NCBI GenBank assembly: GCA_021613535.1
Contig: CP075494.1
Span: forward strand, 3,782,001 to 3,846,000
Reading direction: 5' to 3'
DNA: 64,000 bases
Source: Adineta vaga
Lineage: Eukaryota; Rotifera
This document shows, piece after piece, positions 1 to 10,968 of this stretch. Both the position numbers and the translations under genes were made by a program. The first letter of the stretch is position 1. Each line of letters begins with the position of its first letter. The notes below the pieces were generated by a model. That model did not search any database. It saw nothing but the letters and a program-made list of their open reading frames with translations, and was not told where the DNA came from.

Positions 1-2
1 TT

Positions 3-898
3 CTTCATTATTTTGATTCCTTAACAATTTCAATTTATCGTCCAGATTCTTTTGATATTCGCGAACAAGCTAAATTTACTCGTTCATCAACTGAATCAGT
101 TTCTGCTTATTATTTTCATATTCATAAAACATCTACGATTGATATAAGTTTAATTTATCATCGTGAAGATCGTCAACAATCCACTTATCATACGCAATCG
201 TTTGTTTTATGCGATATTGATGAAAAATCAAAAGTTCTTGGTGAAAATAAAATTGTCTTTGAATCACATCGTGGAGGATTTCTACATTGGTCTGGAACAT
301 TAAAACCTGCATTTTATGTTTTAATTCCATTTTCAATAAGTTTCTGGCAAAAATCATCGAATGAAAAAAAACATGCAAATCGAAATTTTACTTTAGTTAT
401 TCATTCAAATATTCAATTGAATGGAAATCTAAACAAAGAACCAGCAACATTACTTGCAGATTGTTTAATTCTTGCCACAATGAAATATTGTGATCGACCA
501 GAAAAGGTTCGCCATATCGAAATTTTTTTCTTTCCCTAATCGATCGTTTCTCGATTTAGAAAGGAGATTCAATATTTTATGAAACATCTCATCATATCAA
601 TTCAACGATTATTGTTGGAGAAAATCTTGCAACAAAAGATAATTTACATGTTTTTTTAGAAATTAATCAAGCAAAGAATATTCATCATTCTCGTTTAACT
701 TCGTTGACAATCGATTATATTCCACCATCTCATCGACAATTAATCTGCATTATGGAATGGACAAATAAACAAGGTGAATATGGTCAAATTAAATATACTC
801 GTTCACAAGGTTTTACAGATGAATATCACAATTCAGTGCCATCTATTGATACTCATAAACAGGATTTACATTCACCGCGTTTGATTCTTTCGCAATAG
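3..898 (+). CDS. capn15: Calpain-15 (SOLH)-like protein, C-terminal part
   Basis: This is the 3' end of a gene that starts before the window. Exons 3-506 and 560-898 join in frame across a 53-bp GT-AG intron (507-559). The protein ends with a stretch resembling the C-terminal domains of calpain-15: 'LADCLILA' near the exon junction, then a block ending 'IDYIPPSHRQ', which matches the conserved 'IDSVPPLHRQ' region of that family as I recall it. Calpain-15 is a cytosolic Cys-protease relative with a central catalytic domain; that domain would lie upstream and is not visible here, so activity cannot be judged. Stop is TAG at 896-898. The family call rests on the tail only. Confidence 0.6.
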
Positions 899-1041
899 TT
901 CTTCTAGAAATGATCTATTCATCTCCTATTGTTCTTTTTTATTTCTTTCAGAATGAATTTTGTTTATTCATTGTATAATTTCGTGTGCCTCTACGATGAT
1001 TTCCATATTTTATAATAAATACATTGGATTCTTATATCTCG

Positions 1042-2334
1042 ATGATATCCATTCCATATCCATACACAGATCGAAGAATGATGAACAACACATTATTAAT
1101 CCAAAATCCTCATACTTATCTTTTACCCGGTGTTACTTCGAAAACAATCGAAACATGTTCTCGTCTTCTTCAAGATAATCATGAACATCATCATATCTTT
1201 TTTAATAGTGAAGATGGTTTTCATAATCATACTGCCCATCATCTGTTAGCTGCATTTGGTCTTGGTGCTTCGTGTGAAACACTTGAACGTATCTATAAGC
1301 AACAAAAACAAATACAACAACCGATACATCCACTTCATAATACAAAAGATTTTGATCCGAAAAAATGTTTAGGTGACGAAAATTATTATCATGATTATGT
1401 GAAATTTTTTACTGAAGAATTAGAAAATGAAAAATATCAAGGAAATATTCAAGATTTAATTGAAGATTATTTATTTAATAAAGATTATTTAACTTTAATA
1501 TTAGGTGGTGCTTATCATTCGTTTATTCATCTTGGATATGCTTTAGAATTTCAATCGAAAATAATGACGATCGAAGGTTTAGCAATGGCTTCAATTGATG
1601 CAGTTGGTGTTCAAGATCTTTTAAAACATATGAAGTATGATCGAAATTCATCGAATCAAAAAACAGCACTAGAAATCGTTGAATTAATTATTAAAGATGA
1701 ACGATTTGATGATAAATTATTTTACAACGATAAAGGACCAAAAGTTGATATAGTTTTAAAACGTAATGGTGGTCCATTAGTTATCGAATATGCTCAAATG
1801 TGGAAATGTGATATCGATGATCTTCGACGTGCTGATATTTTAATTAATGCAGGTGCTATACGAGAAAAAAAAGAAGTTCATTTGGATTTTTTTCTTATGC
1901 ATGCAACAACAAGTTCGTTATTTCTAAATATTTTTATTCAATCATTTAAAAATCAAGAAAATCGAATGAAATTCTTAGAAGCGAAGTTTGCAGTTGATCT
2001 TCTTCAATTTGTTGCACGTGGAAGACCGAAAATAAATCTAAATTATTTATTAAATGAACATCAAATATCCAAAGAACATCAATATTCTGATGCACAAAAT
2101 CCTTGGTTACCTTTGATTGATAAATGTTTAACACATCATGATGAACATGTACCAAAAACAATACGAGCTTTGATTTATGCTGAAAAATTTGATCAAAGTC
2201 AAGGAAAAGATCAATTACCATATTTAAAAATTGCACAATTGGTGATGGATGCTTTGTTTCCAGAGGAAGAAAAAGATTGGGTTCATGAAGGTATTGGTTG
2301 GGAAGAATTTTGGAAAAAAGTCAAAGATTTATAA
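1042..2334 (+). CDS. Questin-oxidase-like protein (DUF4243 family)
   Basis: Single-exon protein of about 430 residues. The N-terminal part has 'HHIFFN', 'HTAHHLLAAFGLGAS' and, further in, 'GGAYHSFIHLGYALEF', the His-rich helical signature of the questin oxidase family. In fungi such enzymes catalyse Baeyer-Villiger-type ring opening of anthraquinones in polyketide pathways. The open frame extends up to a TTG at 1024; the first ATG is at 1042, and in-frame ATGs at 1078 and 1081 are also possible starts. The family is mostly fungal and bacterial, so horizontal acquisition is plausible, but only a phylogeny could show it. The substrate in an animal is unknown. It starts about 140 bp after the calpain-like gene, on the same strand. 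Confidence 0.8.
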   Translation: MISIPYPYTDRRMMNNTLLIQNPHTYLLPGVTSKTIETCSRLLQDNHEHHHIFFNSEDGFHNHTAHHLLAAFGLGASCETLERIYKQQKQIQQPIHPLHNTKDFDPKKCLGDENYYHDYVKFFTEELENEKYQGNIQDLIEDYLFNKDYLTLILGGAYHSFIHLGYALEFQSKIMTIEGLAMASIDAVGVQDLLKHMKYDRNSSNQKTALEIVELIIKDERFDDKLFYNDKGPKVDIVLKRNGGPLVIEYAQMWKCDIDDLRRADILINAGAIREKKEVHLDFFLMHATTSSLFLNIFIQSFKNQENRMKFLEAKFAVDLLQFVARGRPKINLNYLLNEHQISKEHQYSDAQNPWLPLIDKCLTHHDEHVPKTIRALIYAEKFDQSQGKDQLPYLKIAQLVMDALFPEEEKDWVHEGIGWEEFWKKVKDL

Positions 2335-2427
2335 ACGAACAAAAACTGTTTTTTTTATTATCGAAATAAAAAGATAACGAAAAGGTTATACGATAGAATT
2401 ATACAACGTTTCTTTCCTTCCTTCTTT

Positions 2428-2700
2428 GTGTATCTCCTTTTCGGGCAGCTGCATATAACTGATCCTAAGTTAACTAATTATGCTTGGACAGTTAAGAAAT
2501 TGAATGTCGAAGAAATGCAACACGCAGGATGTTGTACGGCTGATGCAGTAAATTATACACAATGCGAGGAAGATAACGAATCCAGTAACGATGAAAGTGC
2601 ACGAGGCAAGGAAGATGATAGTGAAGAGATAGATGACAGCATCGAGTATGTCGAATACAATGGGAATGATGATGACAACAACTATAATACGGAAAACTAG
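2428..2700 (+). other. Unrecognised acidic open frame, probably a relic
   Basis: Open frame of 90 codons with no ATG at its start (it opens with GTG). The first third is mixed; the rest is very acidic and Asn/Ser/Glu/Asp-rich. Not recognised. It may be the last exon of something decayed or chance coding. The surrounding stretch 2335-3238 shows nothing else except a C-rich telomere-like tract at 2938-2957. Confidence 0.2.
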
Positions 2701-3238
2701 AAACTAACTAGTTTTTTTCCTCGATTATCCTTATCATAATATTCGATTAGAACGAATAAAAGACAGTAAATTGATCGTTGATATCATCTTTGAATCTGAG
2801 AAAATTTTCCAAGCGATTCTCCAAATGGTCCAGTAGTGTAATAGTTGAATTTTTCAGTTATTCAGTGATTCAACTATTCACCCTCAGTGAATAGGGAACA
2901 TCATGCTCTGTCGATATACTGGTGCCTGTCGACATCTTCCCTCCCACCCACCCAAGATTTGCACTTCACTCAAGCCGCATACTAGTGATACATCGTCTGT
3001 AAACATTGAAATTGCTGCGAGAAACTGAATAACTGATTTTTTTTACATTCTATTTCCATATGAAATGAAAAATGAATTTTAATAAAGTTTAAGTAGATAA
3101 AAGAATGTTGACAAGAACTTTTCTTATCCTGTGAACTCAAGTTTTCACTGTTATCAGCATACCCATCGTACGGTTATTCTTATTTCGTAAAGAGTTTTTA
3201 GATAACAACAATAAGCTGACATGTTTCGATTTCTATAA

Positions 3239-3250
3239 AGTATATATAAG
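3239..3250 (+). promoter_or_regulatory. Possible TATA box of the small membrane-protein gene
   Basis: AGTATATATAAG lies about 35 bp upstream of the ATG at 3282. A pyrimidine-rich run ending in AG (3261-3278) sits directly before the ATG and could be a splice acceptor, possibly for a spliced leader. Confidence 0.35.
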
Positions 3251-3281
3251 AGAATCATTCCTTTTTTTCTCGAATTAGAAT

Positions 3282-3479
3282 ATGGTTTGGAAGAAATTAA
3301 TTATTATATTGATTATGTCTACTGGATTATTTTATATATTTAGTCAAACGAAATGTATGAATTCATATCGTGTTGAAAAATATGGCAAAGACAGTATAAC
3401 TGGACTTTATAGTTTTTGTTTTATATTTCTTTTTATTCCATCGATTCTCTGCAAATTAATTCCACAATTACCAATATAA
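3282..3479 (+). CDS. Small membrane protein, unrecognised
   Basis: A 65-residue open frame with ATG start. Residues about 5-20 are hydrophobic and resemble a signal peptide or anchor; residues about 43-60 form a second hydrophobic stretch. Two Lys-rich polar patches lie between. Not recognised. A TATA-like box and an acceptor-like run just upstream argue for a real gene, but the short length keeps this uncertain. Downstream (3480-3885) I see no gene, only a telomere-like tract at 3587-3608. Confidence 0.35.
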   Translation: MVWKKLIIILIMSTGLFYIFSQTKCMNSYRVEKYGKDSITGLYSFCFIFLFIPSILCKLIPQLPI

Positions 3480-3586
3480 AATATGATATTGATCAATAAG
3501 TAATAAATATTAATACTTACCGATGAAAATAATGTAAAATTATCAATAAAATCTTATTTATCAAAATACGTTACAGTTCATAATTG

Positions 3587-3608
3587 AATTGAGGGTGAGG
3601 GTGTGAAA
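3587..3608 (+). repeat. Telomere-like G-rich tract
   Basis: TTGAGGGTGAGGGTGTG, a degenerate single-arm copy of the foldback family described under the hairpins at 12271 and 20739; it shares the CTTGAGGGTGTG-type end. Confidence 0.6.
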
Positions 3609-3885
3609 GATATAGAAAACAACTGATGCATCCGGTATTCTTTTTGAATTTATAATCAATTTTCTGCCTTTTTTTGCTTCCGATCTCAAGCAAAATCATG
3701 AATATTAATTCTAAATCTATCTTTAGAGGAAAACAAAAATCAATCTCTGAACATATTGAACAATAGATTCTCCTTTCATGAATAAAGATGTATCGAACCT
3801 GAGTGATCTATTTGATCTATAAATAAAGAATCGATCATGAAACATATGGAATAGAAAAGAAAAGAGTTTATTAATTTCTTTGTTA

Positions 3886-4317
3886 TCACATCTTTATTTT
3901 GTTGTGATATTCAGCAATCATTTGAGCCGTGTTTTTTATTATTTGTTGGTTTTGGCTAATTATACGAGCATTTTCTTTCATGATTTCTTCATTTTGATGA
4001 ATTATTGAAGCATTGAGTTTTAATAAATTTTGATTTTGATCAATCAATCCAAGATTTTCCTTGATTTTTCTATGGTTTTGACGAATAAGTTCAGCATTTT
4101 CATTGATTTTTTTGCAACTTTGACGAAATACTTCATTATTTTGTTCAATCAATTCGTTCGAAATCGATACTAAGAACAAGCAAATTTTTCCATCAGTCTA
4201 TGAATAGAAAGGACAAACTTTATTTTTATCAACATCATATCTTAGACTTACTGAATTTCCATTTCCATTGACAATCATTTTATTGAAACACATGATAAGT
4301 TGAAGAATGAGAATCAT
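3886..4317 (-). CDS. Secreted or anchored coiled-coil protein with 14-residue repeats
   Basis: Two exons: 4317-4252, then a 54-bp intron (4251-4198, GTAAGT...ATTCATAG), then 4197-3886; phase 0, about 125 residues. Exon 1 gives a hydrophobic N-terminus that could be a signal peptide. Exon 2 is built of at least five tandem 14-residue units such as 'NENAELIRQNHRKI', 'KENLGLIDQNQNLL' and 'KENARIISQNQQII', that is, two heptads each, with hydrophobic a/d positions. This predicts a continuous coiled coil. No known family is recognised. The repeat is also visible at DNA level as a 42-bp period, implying growth by tandem duplication. Confidence 0.6.
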
Positions 4318-4896
4318 TTGCGTATAAAGCGACCAATATTTATGTAAGATCGATGCTAATCGGTCGACGATAGCGTATCAGACGGAGGAAATACAATGGG
4401 TGCCTGTTGCATGACCTTAAATCTCGTTGTATTTCTGTCCATATCATCCTTAGGTCATACTTCAATGATGTGTTATCAAAAGTCGAAACATAAAACACGT
4501 GGATAGATATTATTCTCTTCGATGTAAACCATTCATTTGACACATAGAAGGAAAACTAATGGCGACAAATACTGTAGCAGATAAATGTTTATGTGGTGAA
4601 ATTTCTGTTTCTCTTTCCGAAAGTATAGATTGAATAATAGTAAACAAGTTGTCAAAGTAGAGATTGTTTAGCATCATATAATCTTTATTTATCAGAGAAA
4701 AAAGTTACAATGCAAGGTCAACCAGCGATACAACATTGCAACGCGCATTTTTTGGTAAGTGTGGTTCACCAATCGACAGAAAAAATCCGAATTTTCTTGG
4801 TTTTCTCTACCGATCAGAAGTGAACAGATAGAACTATGAACAGTTAATTCTTAAGTTAATGAGTTCAGAATGAAATGTGTTCGTGAAATTGTAACT
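4318..4896. other. No gene recognised
   Basis: A 67-codon open frame on the minus strand (4340-4543) has no family resemblance. Nothing else seen. Confidence 0.4.
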
Positions 4897-4963
4897 ATTG
4901 ATGCCCCTGCTCACATCGACCATCAACCATCATCAGTCTGACCCACGCCCACACCCTCAAGAT
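4897..4963 (+). repeat. Telomere-like C-rich tract overlapping a gene's 3' end
   Basis: The tract includes ACCCACGCCCACACCCTCAA followed by GATA. It carries the stop codon and the last dozen codons of the ADP-ribosyltransferase gene on the minus strand. Confidence 0.7.
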
Positions 4964-6647
4964 AATTATAGATTTCTTGATAGTCAGATGATATGATTTG
5001 TTTCAGAATCGATATAACTTTCGTATAATATTTAAATACTTCGTTTGGATTTTCTAATTCAAGTAAATCAGATATAAGAATTAATAAATAGCCAATGAAA
5101 ATTTGAGTATCATTCGATTGAATCTTTTGTTTATCAAGTCGTTCCAAAGAAAATTTCAAAGCTAGTTCAATGTTATTCATTTTTTTATAAACATTCACAA
5201 TTGTTAGTAAATTTATAAAACATTTTCGATGGTTTGATGGATAACATTTGTCTATAATATTTAATTGTTGATGATAATAATCTAGTGCTTGAATAAAATC
5301 ACCTTTCATTTCATAAGCATACCCAATACATTGAATACAATCACCTATATATGAATGATGAGTGGGCAAAATACGTTTTGACATGTTAAGAGCAGAAAAC
5401 ATATAAAGAAACGCTTGGTTAAAATTTTTTTGATTGGCATATATGCGACCGATACCTTTAAAATTTACGACTTTATTATAATGATCACCTAAATAATTGA
5501 CCTCATCAATAAAAAGTGTTTGTTGATAATAGTCAAGTGCTCGATTAAAGTATCCCATTCGATTATAAATTCCAGCAATATTATTTACTGAAGCAGCTAT
5601 ATCAGGGTGATATAATGGTAAATATTTTCGACGAATATCATATGCTAATTGAAAATATTTCAATGCTAAATTCAGTTGACTCTTATAACGATATATATGT
5701 CCAAAATGATTATAAATTGATGCAATAGCTATATAATCAAATGTTCTTGATTCTAATAACATTTCAAAATAGATTTTTGCTTGATTTATTTGACATAATT
5801 CAAAGAGAAGAATGCGACCAAAATAAACAAATGGTGAATATTCATTTAATCGATCTTTGATGATTAATTTATATTCTTCAATGATCTTTGAACATTCATC
5901 AATAGTTATTAATTCAACTTTCCATAGTTTTAAAATTAAATCAAAATAAACCGATTTTATTTGAAAAGTACTATTCAAATTGAATAAGATTTCTTCTTCA
6001 TCTTGGAAATGAGTTTTATTTTTAATATCAGCAAATATGACTGTTGCTAATGATGGATCTGCTTGAATCTCAAATAGAATTGATTTAATATTATCATCCG
6101 AAGAATGATTTTGTCCCGCAAATGCAAGTGCTACATGAATATTACGTGATGTTGAAAAGAATCCATTAATTGAAATAATTTCACCTTCATGCTGTTTTAA
6201 TCTGTTGAATTCATTATTTGATAATACTTGTCCACGATAAAGAATAAGAGGAGATTCATTTTTCAGCAAATTACTTTCTTTTTCAATTGCATCACATAGA
6301 TCAATAATAAAAAATCGAAATTTATATAGAAGTTCAATATTTTCAATACGAAGTGCTTGATTTAATATTTTGTAAAGAAAACATTCTGCTGTATACCATT
6401 GGATGGCTGTATCAGAAGTATAATTTAATCGAAATTCTTCGATTTTTTCAACAGTTCTATCATTATTCGAATAATATTCATTACAAATTTTTAACATTTC
6501 ATCCTTGGCTTGTTCATCTTTCGGCATTTGTTTAAGTACATAGATTAACATTTGATGCCATAGAAATGATGCTGATTCTTCCGTTAAACTTTGTCCAACT
6601 TTTTGTTTTTGATTAAAAAGAGAAAATATTAATGTACGTTTATTCAT
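4923..6647 (-). CDS. NAD:arginine ADP-ribosyltransferase domain with TPR repeats
   Basis: The first ATG of the open frame is at 6647 (574 residues); upstream it opens with GTG after a stop. The N-terminal half carries the R-S-E triad of arginine-type ADP-ribosyltransferases: Arg in 'LILYRGQ', the 'FFSTS' motif, and E-x-E in 'DEEEILF'. Such enzymes move ADP-ribose from NAD to arginine on target proteins. The C-terminal half is a series of about 40-residue tetratricopeptide repeats ('ALKYFQLAYDIRRKYLP', 'ALDYYQQ'), likely for protein binding. Compared with the homologue at 29523 it lacks the N-terminal domain of about 190 residues. The last residues (GVGVGQTDDG) come from a telomere-like tract. 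An acceptor-like TTTTATTTAG lies about 50 bp upstream, so an upstream exon or a spliced leader is possible. Confidence 0.85.
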   Translation of the reverse strand: MNKRTLIFSLFNQKQKVGQSLTEESASFLWHQMLIYVLKQMPKDEQAKDEMLKICNEYYSNNDRTVEKIEEFRLNYTSDTAIQWYTAECFLYKILNQALRIENIELLYKFRFFIIDLCDAIEKESNLLKNESPLILYRGQVLSNNEFNRLKQHEGEIISINGFFSTSRNIHVALAFAGQNHSSDDNIKSILFEIQADPSLATVIFADIKNKTHFQDEEEILFNLNSTFQIKSVYFDLILKLWKVELITIDECSKIIEEYKLIIKDRLNEYSPFVYFGRILLFELCQINQAKIYFEMLLESRTFDYIAIASIYNHFGHIYRYKSQLNLALKYFQLAYDIRRKYLPLYHPDIAASVNNIAGIYNRMGYFNRALDYYQQTLFIDEVNYLGDHYNKVVNFKGIGRIYANQKNFNQAFLYMFSALNMSKRILPTHHSYIGDCIQCIGYAYEMKGDFIQALDYYHQQLNIIDKCYPSNHRKCFINLLTIVNVYKKMNNIELALKFSLERLDKQKIQSNDTQIFIGYLLILISDLLELENPNEVFKYYTKVISILKQIISSDYQEIYNYLEGVGVGQTDDG

Positions 6648-9065
6648 TTTCTTCTTAAGTTGAATTCTGTTCACTTTTTATTAGACATATCTAAATAAAA
6701 CAAGACAGAAAATTTGAAGAAATTACTTATTGTGTGCTTTCCCATAGCTCCCGTACAAAGCAGCGCAATTTCTTTGGGGCTGATATGGGGAACTCACGAA
6801 TTCCATGTGCCATTCTAGCCTGTGAGTAGAAACCAAAATTTCTTCATGAAAAAAAATATCTAAGTTTTACAAAAGAATATTTTATCATAAATAATTATCG
6901 TTTTAGTAGGAGAATATTCATTCATACGAATATAAGATTGGATCGTTTTTCTTTCGTTCTTCTCTCTTCTTAAAATTTCAATACAGTTAATAGGCGAAAA
7001 TTATCGACGATTGAAATAAAATGAATAAAATATTTCTATCATTCGATCTTTAATCCTTTACTTTCTGGTGCTAATTCAGTAGAGCTGATATTGAGTTGAG
7101 TATAAGAGTAACTTATACAAGTGATCAATACGACATTGCTACAGTCGGATTTGAACGAAATCAATTCACTGTGAATTACAATTTTTCATGATTTTATGTT
7201 CTTTTGTTTGTATAAGAATGGATATGTATCTACCATGAGTTATTCTTGAGTAATTCATCATTATGTGCATAATAATACGGTTAATTATTTCTAACAGAGA
7301 CTCGTGTTGGGCTGTAATCAGGTCTGACATATCGACGGATGCATTGAAAAGTATGGTATTCATTTTCTTTCAATAAAACAGGACTGATACCTCTGAGTGA
7401 GCGTCGAAATTTGTTCCTCCAAACGTTTTTCTCTGATTTATAGGAAAGATTATAATAAAAGCTTCGGATTTTTACCATTGTATTGATAAAAAATGCCTAA
7501 TAAATAGCGACAGATTGGTTTGATAACTGATTACTAAGGTAGTGTTAAACTTGCAACTTGAGTATTCAATTGAACAGAGCTTTCAAGTTCTATATGTATG
7601 GACATTTGTGTTACCATCAGCTAATTATCTAAAAGTATATCAAAATGCAACTCAACTACAATTAATTCGATTACGATCAACATTTCTATCAAAGTATTAA
7701 ATTGATAATCATTTCGAAATATTTATTCATTGCTTATTATCTACTATCATTGTTATTGTGGTACATTGACTATTATGTATTTTAAATAAACATCTTTCTT
7801 GAATTCTTTGGAAATTTAAATAAAAGAAGTTATTTGATTTCAGATTAATAATTAGAATACAGGATCTTATTACATTATGTTGTATATGTGTTCATATAAA
7901 GTTCGAAAAGTGATAAAAATATAGTATTTGTACATGAAATATATCACAATACTTTTTTTGTGATGGAAATACTGTCAGTTTTGTTAAACTTCAGCGGTTT
8001 TTCGCTATCCCGGAGTGATCACCTTAAGATTCAAGTATTTACAGTGCATCACTTTTACCTTACATAATATTAAGATCAAACGATGTATAGCACTTTGCAG
8101 ACATTTATATAAAAAATGGAAAAGAAATATGTCGATGCATTGACACTCAGAGAGAGTTTCACATTCATATCTTAGATAAAGTTTTGATCTTCATGTAAAA
8201 ACACTAAACTTCCATCTATATTCTCATGTATGAATGTTAGTCTATATAGATAACATAACAACATCGATTTAATACAGCGATGTGTAGTGGTAAGTCTGAT
8301 AGGAAGACGTCATGTATATAGTATAATTCGATATCACAGATGCATCACATCACAAAATGTATTTTACGTTTACTATATTTTTTTGCGTATTACCTTTATT
8401 AAAGATACATATCTTCAGTGAATATAATGCACAAGTCATAAACTATCAGACGTTTAAGTAATCAGATATGTTAATCGTACTTTGATTACACATTTTATTC
8501 ATTCCTAAAGCACGTTTTACTTGAAAAACACCGAAAAGTGCAAGTACAAATACGTACGTTCTAGTTCGGACTGAAAAAAATCTGATTCACTAGATTCGTC
8601 ACTCTTATTTTTTATATATAGACGACAAACAATCATAAGTCAATCTCTTGTAAATGAAACAAAAACATTTGTGTTCAAACCTGTTCATGTATGATAAATT
8701 TAGTTAGATATTAGTTGAATAGTACACATGATTTCTTTTTCACTCTAAACATTTTATGAGGAACAGAACAAAAACAACTTAATAACCGATTCGTCCTTTT
8801 TTACCTCTTTCCTTTATACCTAAAACGTAATGTACTTTAATCTTAAGACGTTATTACGCCAACAAAATCATTGAAACATTGCAGCTAGTGCATTTTTTTA
8901 ATTATAAAAATGTTTACTCACACACTCTCTACTTTCAAAGGTATAAAGAGCAAATCTTCTTCAATGTTTTCTTTATCCTGATTAAAAACCCGAACAAATC
9001 TTAATATCAATCAAATATACAACAAAACTGATATTTCTTTTTCTTTTAGTTAAATCAATATTTCA
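6648..9065. other. Gene-free stretch
   Basis: About 2.4 kb, AT-rich. Two overlapping minus-strand open frames (7166-7478) resemble nothing known and I do not call them. A pyrimidine run ending TTTTAG at about 9050 may be a trans-splice or 5'-UTR acceptor for the gene at 9066. Confidence 0.5.
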
Positions 9066-10868
9066 ATGGATACTTTAAAAGATTTTTATTTCGATGAGAA
9101 CTATCGACCAAAATTTGCATTAGTAATTGGTAATAGTACTTACAATATGGGTGATCATTTACCAAATTCAATCAATAATGCTAAACAAATGTGTTTAAGC
9201 TTAAAACAAATTGGATTTGACATTTTGGATGGAGAAGAACAAATCAATTTAAATTTGCAAGATTTTCAAAGGATTTTAGAACATTTTATTGATTCAATTG
9301 AAGAAAATGATTTGGTTGTTTTCTATTATTCAGGATATGGAAGACAATGGAACGTAAGTGAAAGAGAACAGAAGAGAAGAGAAATGAAAGGAAATCGTAT
9401 TTGACTTTAGAATAGAAATTATTTAATTCCAATTGATAATTCAATTCAAGATATCGAAGGTGATCCAACATCAATAAGGACATATTCAGGATCTGACTTA
9501 GAATCTTATGCAATTGATTTAGAAGATCTTCTTGAAACAATTCATGCAAAGAAACCATTTGCATCAGTTTGTTTCTTAGAATCTTCAAAATTGTATTCTT
9601 TTCATGATGAATTATGTGCAGAATCACGAAATGAAATTTATCCAAAAGGTTTTACTTCAATTAGAGCAGAAATTAATTCGTTTGTTGTTTTTTCGTGTTC
9701 ACTAAATCAAATTACAAATAATGACTCGTTATTTACAAGAATTCTTTTAACATATCTACAAACACCAAATAAAGATATTCGATGGATTTTATTTCGAGTA
9801 CAATATGAAGTTGATCGAATTTCAAATTCAAAGCAAGTTCTTTATCTCAACACAAATTTAACTCATAAAATGATTTGTTTGTTTCAACAAAATAGTATCC
9901 TAAGTAAACAAGAAATTATATTCAGAAGAAAAATCATTTTCTTATTTTGTTTTTTTTTCTCTTTTTTTTTAGAAAGAAGATCCAATCAAAATGCACAAAC
10001 TGTTGCTGGAGGAAATAGAAAAGGATACAAATTAAATCAACTGGATGGGCCTCGTGGAATCTTTGTGGATGAACAGAAAAATATTTATATTACTGATTCT
10101 CTGAATCATCGTATTGTTCAATGGAAATATAATGAAAAACATGGGCAAATCCTTGCAGGTGGAGGAGATAGAATTTACAAATTAAATAATCCAAAAGATG
10201 TAGTTGTTGATGAATTCAATCATTCAGTTATCATTGCTGATTGTGGAAATAGACGAGTAGTTCGATGGTTCAATAAAAATTATCAGGAGATTCTTATTGA
10301 AAATATCAATTGTTATGGTTTAGCAATGGATAAATTTGGATTTCTTTATGTTTCTGATTGCCAGAAGAATGAAGTGAGAAGATGGAAAATCGAAGAAAAA
10401 GAAAAAGTAGGAACATTAGTAGCTGGTGGAAAGGGAAATGGAGATAAGCTCAATCAATTGAGTTATCCGACTTACATCTTTGTTGATGAAGAACAATCTG
10501 TTTATGTGTCTGATACTTTGAATCATCGTGTGATGAAATGGAGAAAAGATGCAAAGGAAGGTATAATTGTTGCGGGTGGAAATGGTGAAGGAAATGATCT
10601 TGATCAATTATTTAGTCCTGCAGGATTGTTTGTTGATCAACGGAGACAAATCTATATATGTGATTGTGCGAATGATCGAATAATGCGATGGCTTGAAGGT
10701 CAGGAGGAAGGTGCAATAGTTGTTGGTGAAAATGGTGAAGGTTCTCAAGCAAATCAATTGTATAGTCCCTACGGTTTATCATTTGATTTGGAAGGAAATC
10801 TTTATGTTGCTGATAGTGAAAATAATCGAATTCAAAAGTTTGAAAAACTTTCTGGATATGACAATTAA
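9066..10868 (+). CDS. Caspase-like (C14) pseudo-protease fused to six NHL repeats
   Basis: Exons 9066-9353, 9411-9903 and 9973-10868. Intron 1 (57 bp) is certain, because the frame closes without it. Intron 2 (69 bp) contains no stop; read through, it would add a Phe-rich stretch, but it ends in a textbook polypyrimidine-AG and the phases fit. The N-terminus 'KFALVIGNSTY' opens a peptidase C14 fold. The catalytic-His motif, normally YYSGHG, reads 'YYSGYGRQ', and the Cys position in the DACR-type motif aligns with a Ser in 'CFLESSK', so the protease is probably dead. The C-terminal half has six NHL units ('GIFVDEQKNIYITDSLNHRI' and similar), enough for one closed six-bladed propeller. Likely a cytosolic sensor or scaffold; the role is inferred. 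Confidence 0.8.
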
Positions 10869-10968
10869 ATTTGAGTAAAACATTTTTAAATAATGAAAAA
10901 TTGAAATTTTCAATGAAAATAAGATTTTTAAATAGTTTAGTTGCTTCAAATAAATTAAATAAACTTTG

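Noticed and set aside
133-378. Minus-strand open frame in the first exon
   Set aside because: Shadow of the calpain-15-like coding frame, no family resemblance.
1946-2236. Minus-strand open frame
   Set aside because: Antisense shadow of the questin-oxidase-like gene.
4340-4543. 67-codon minus-strand frame upstream of the coiled-coil gene
   Set aside because: No resemblance to a known protein and no signal linking it to the neighbouring exon.
7166-7478. Two overlapping minus-strand open frames
   Set aside because: Short, no motif, no splice partners, composition like intergenic DNA.
9904-9972. Phe-rich segment read as a membrane helix between the caspase-like and NHL parts
   Set aside because: Better explained as a 69-bp intron with a perfect polypyrimidine-AG acceptor and matching phases.
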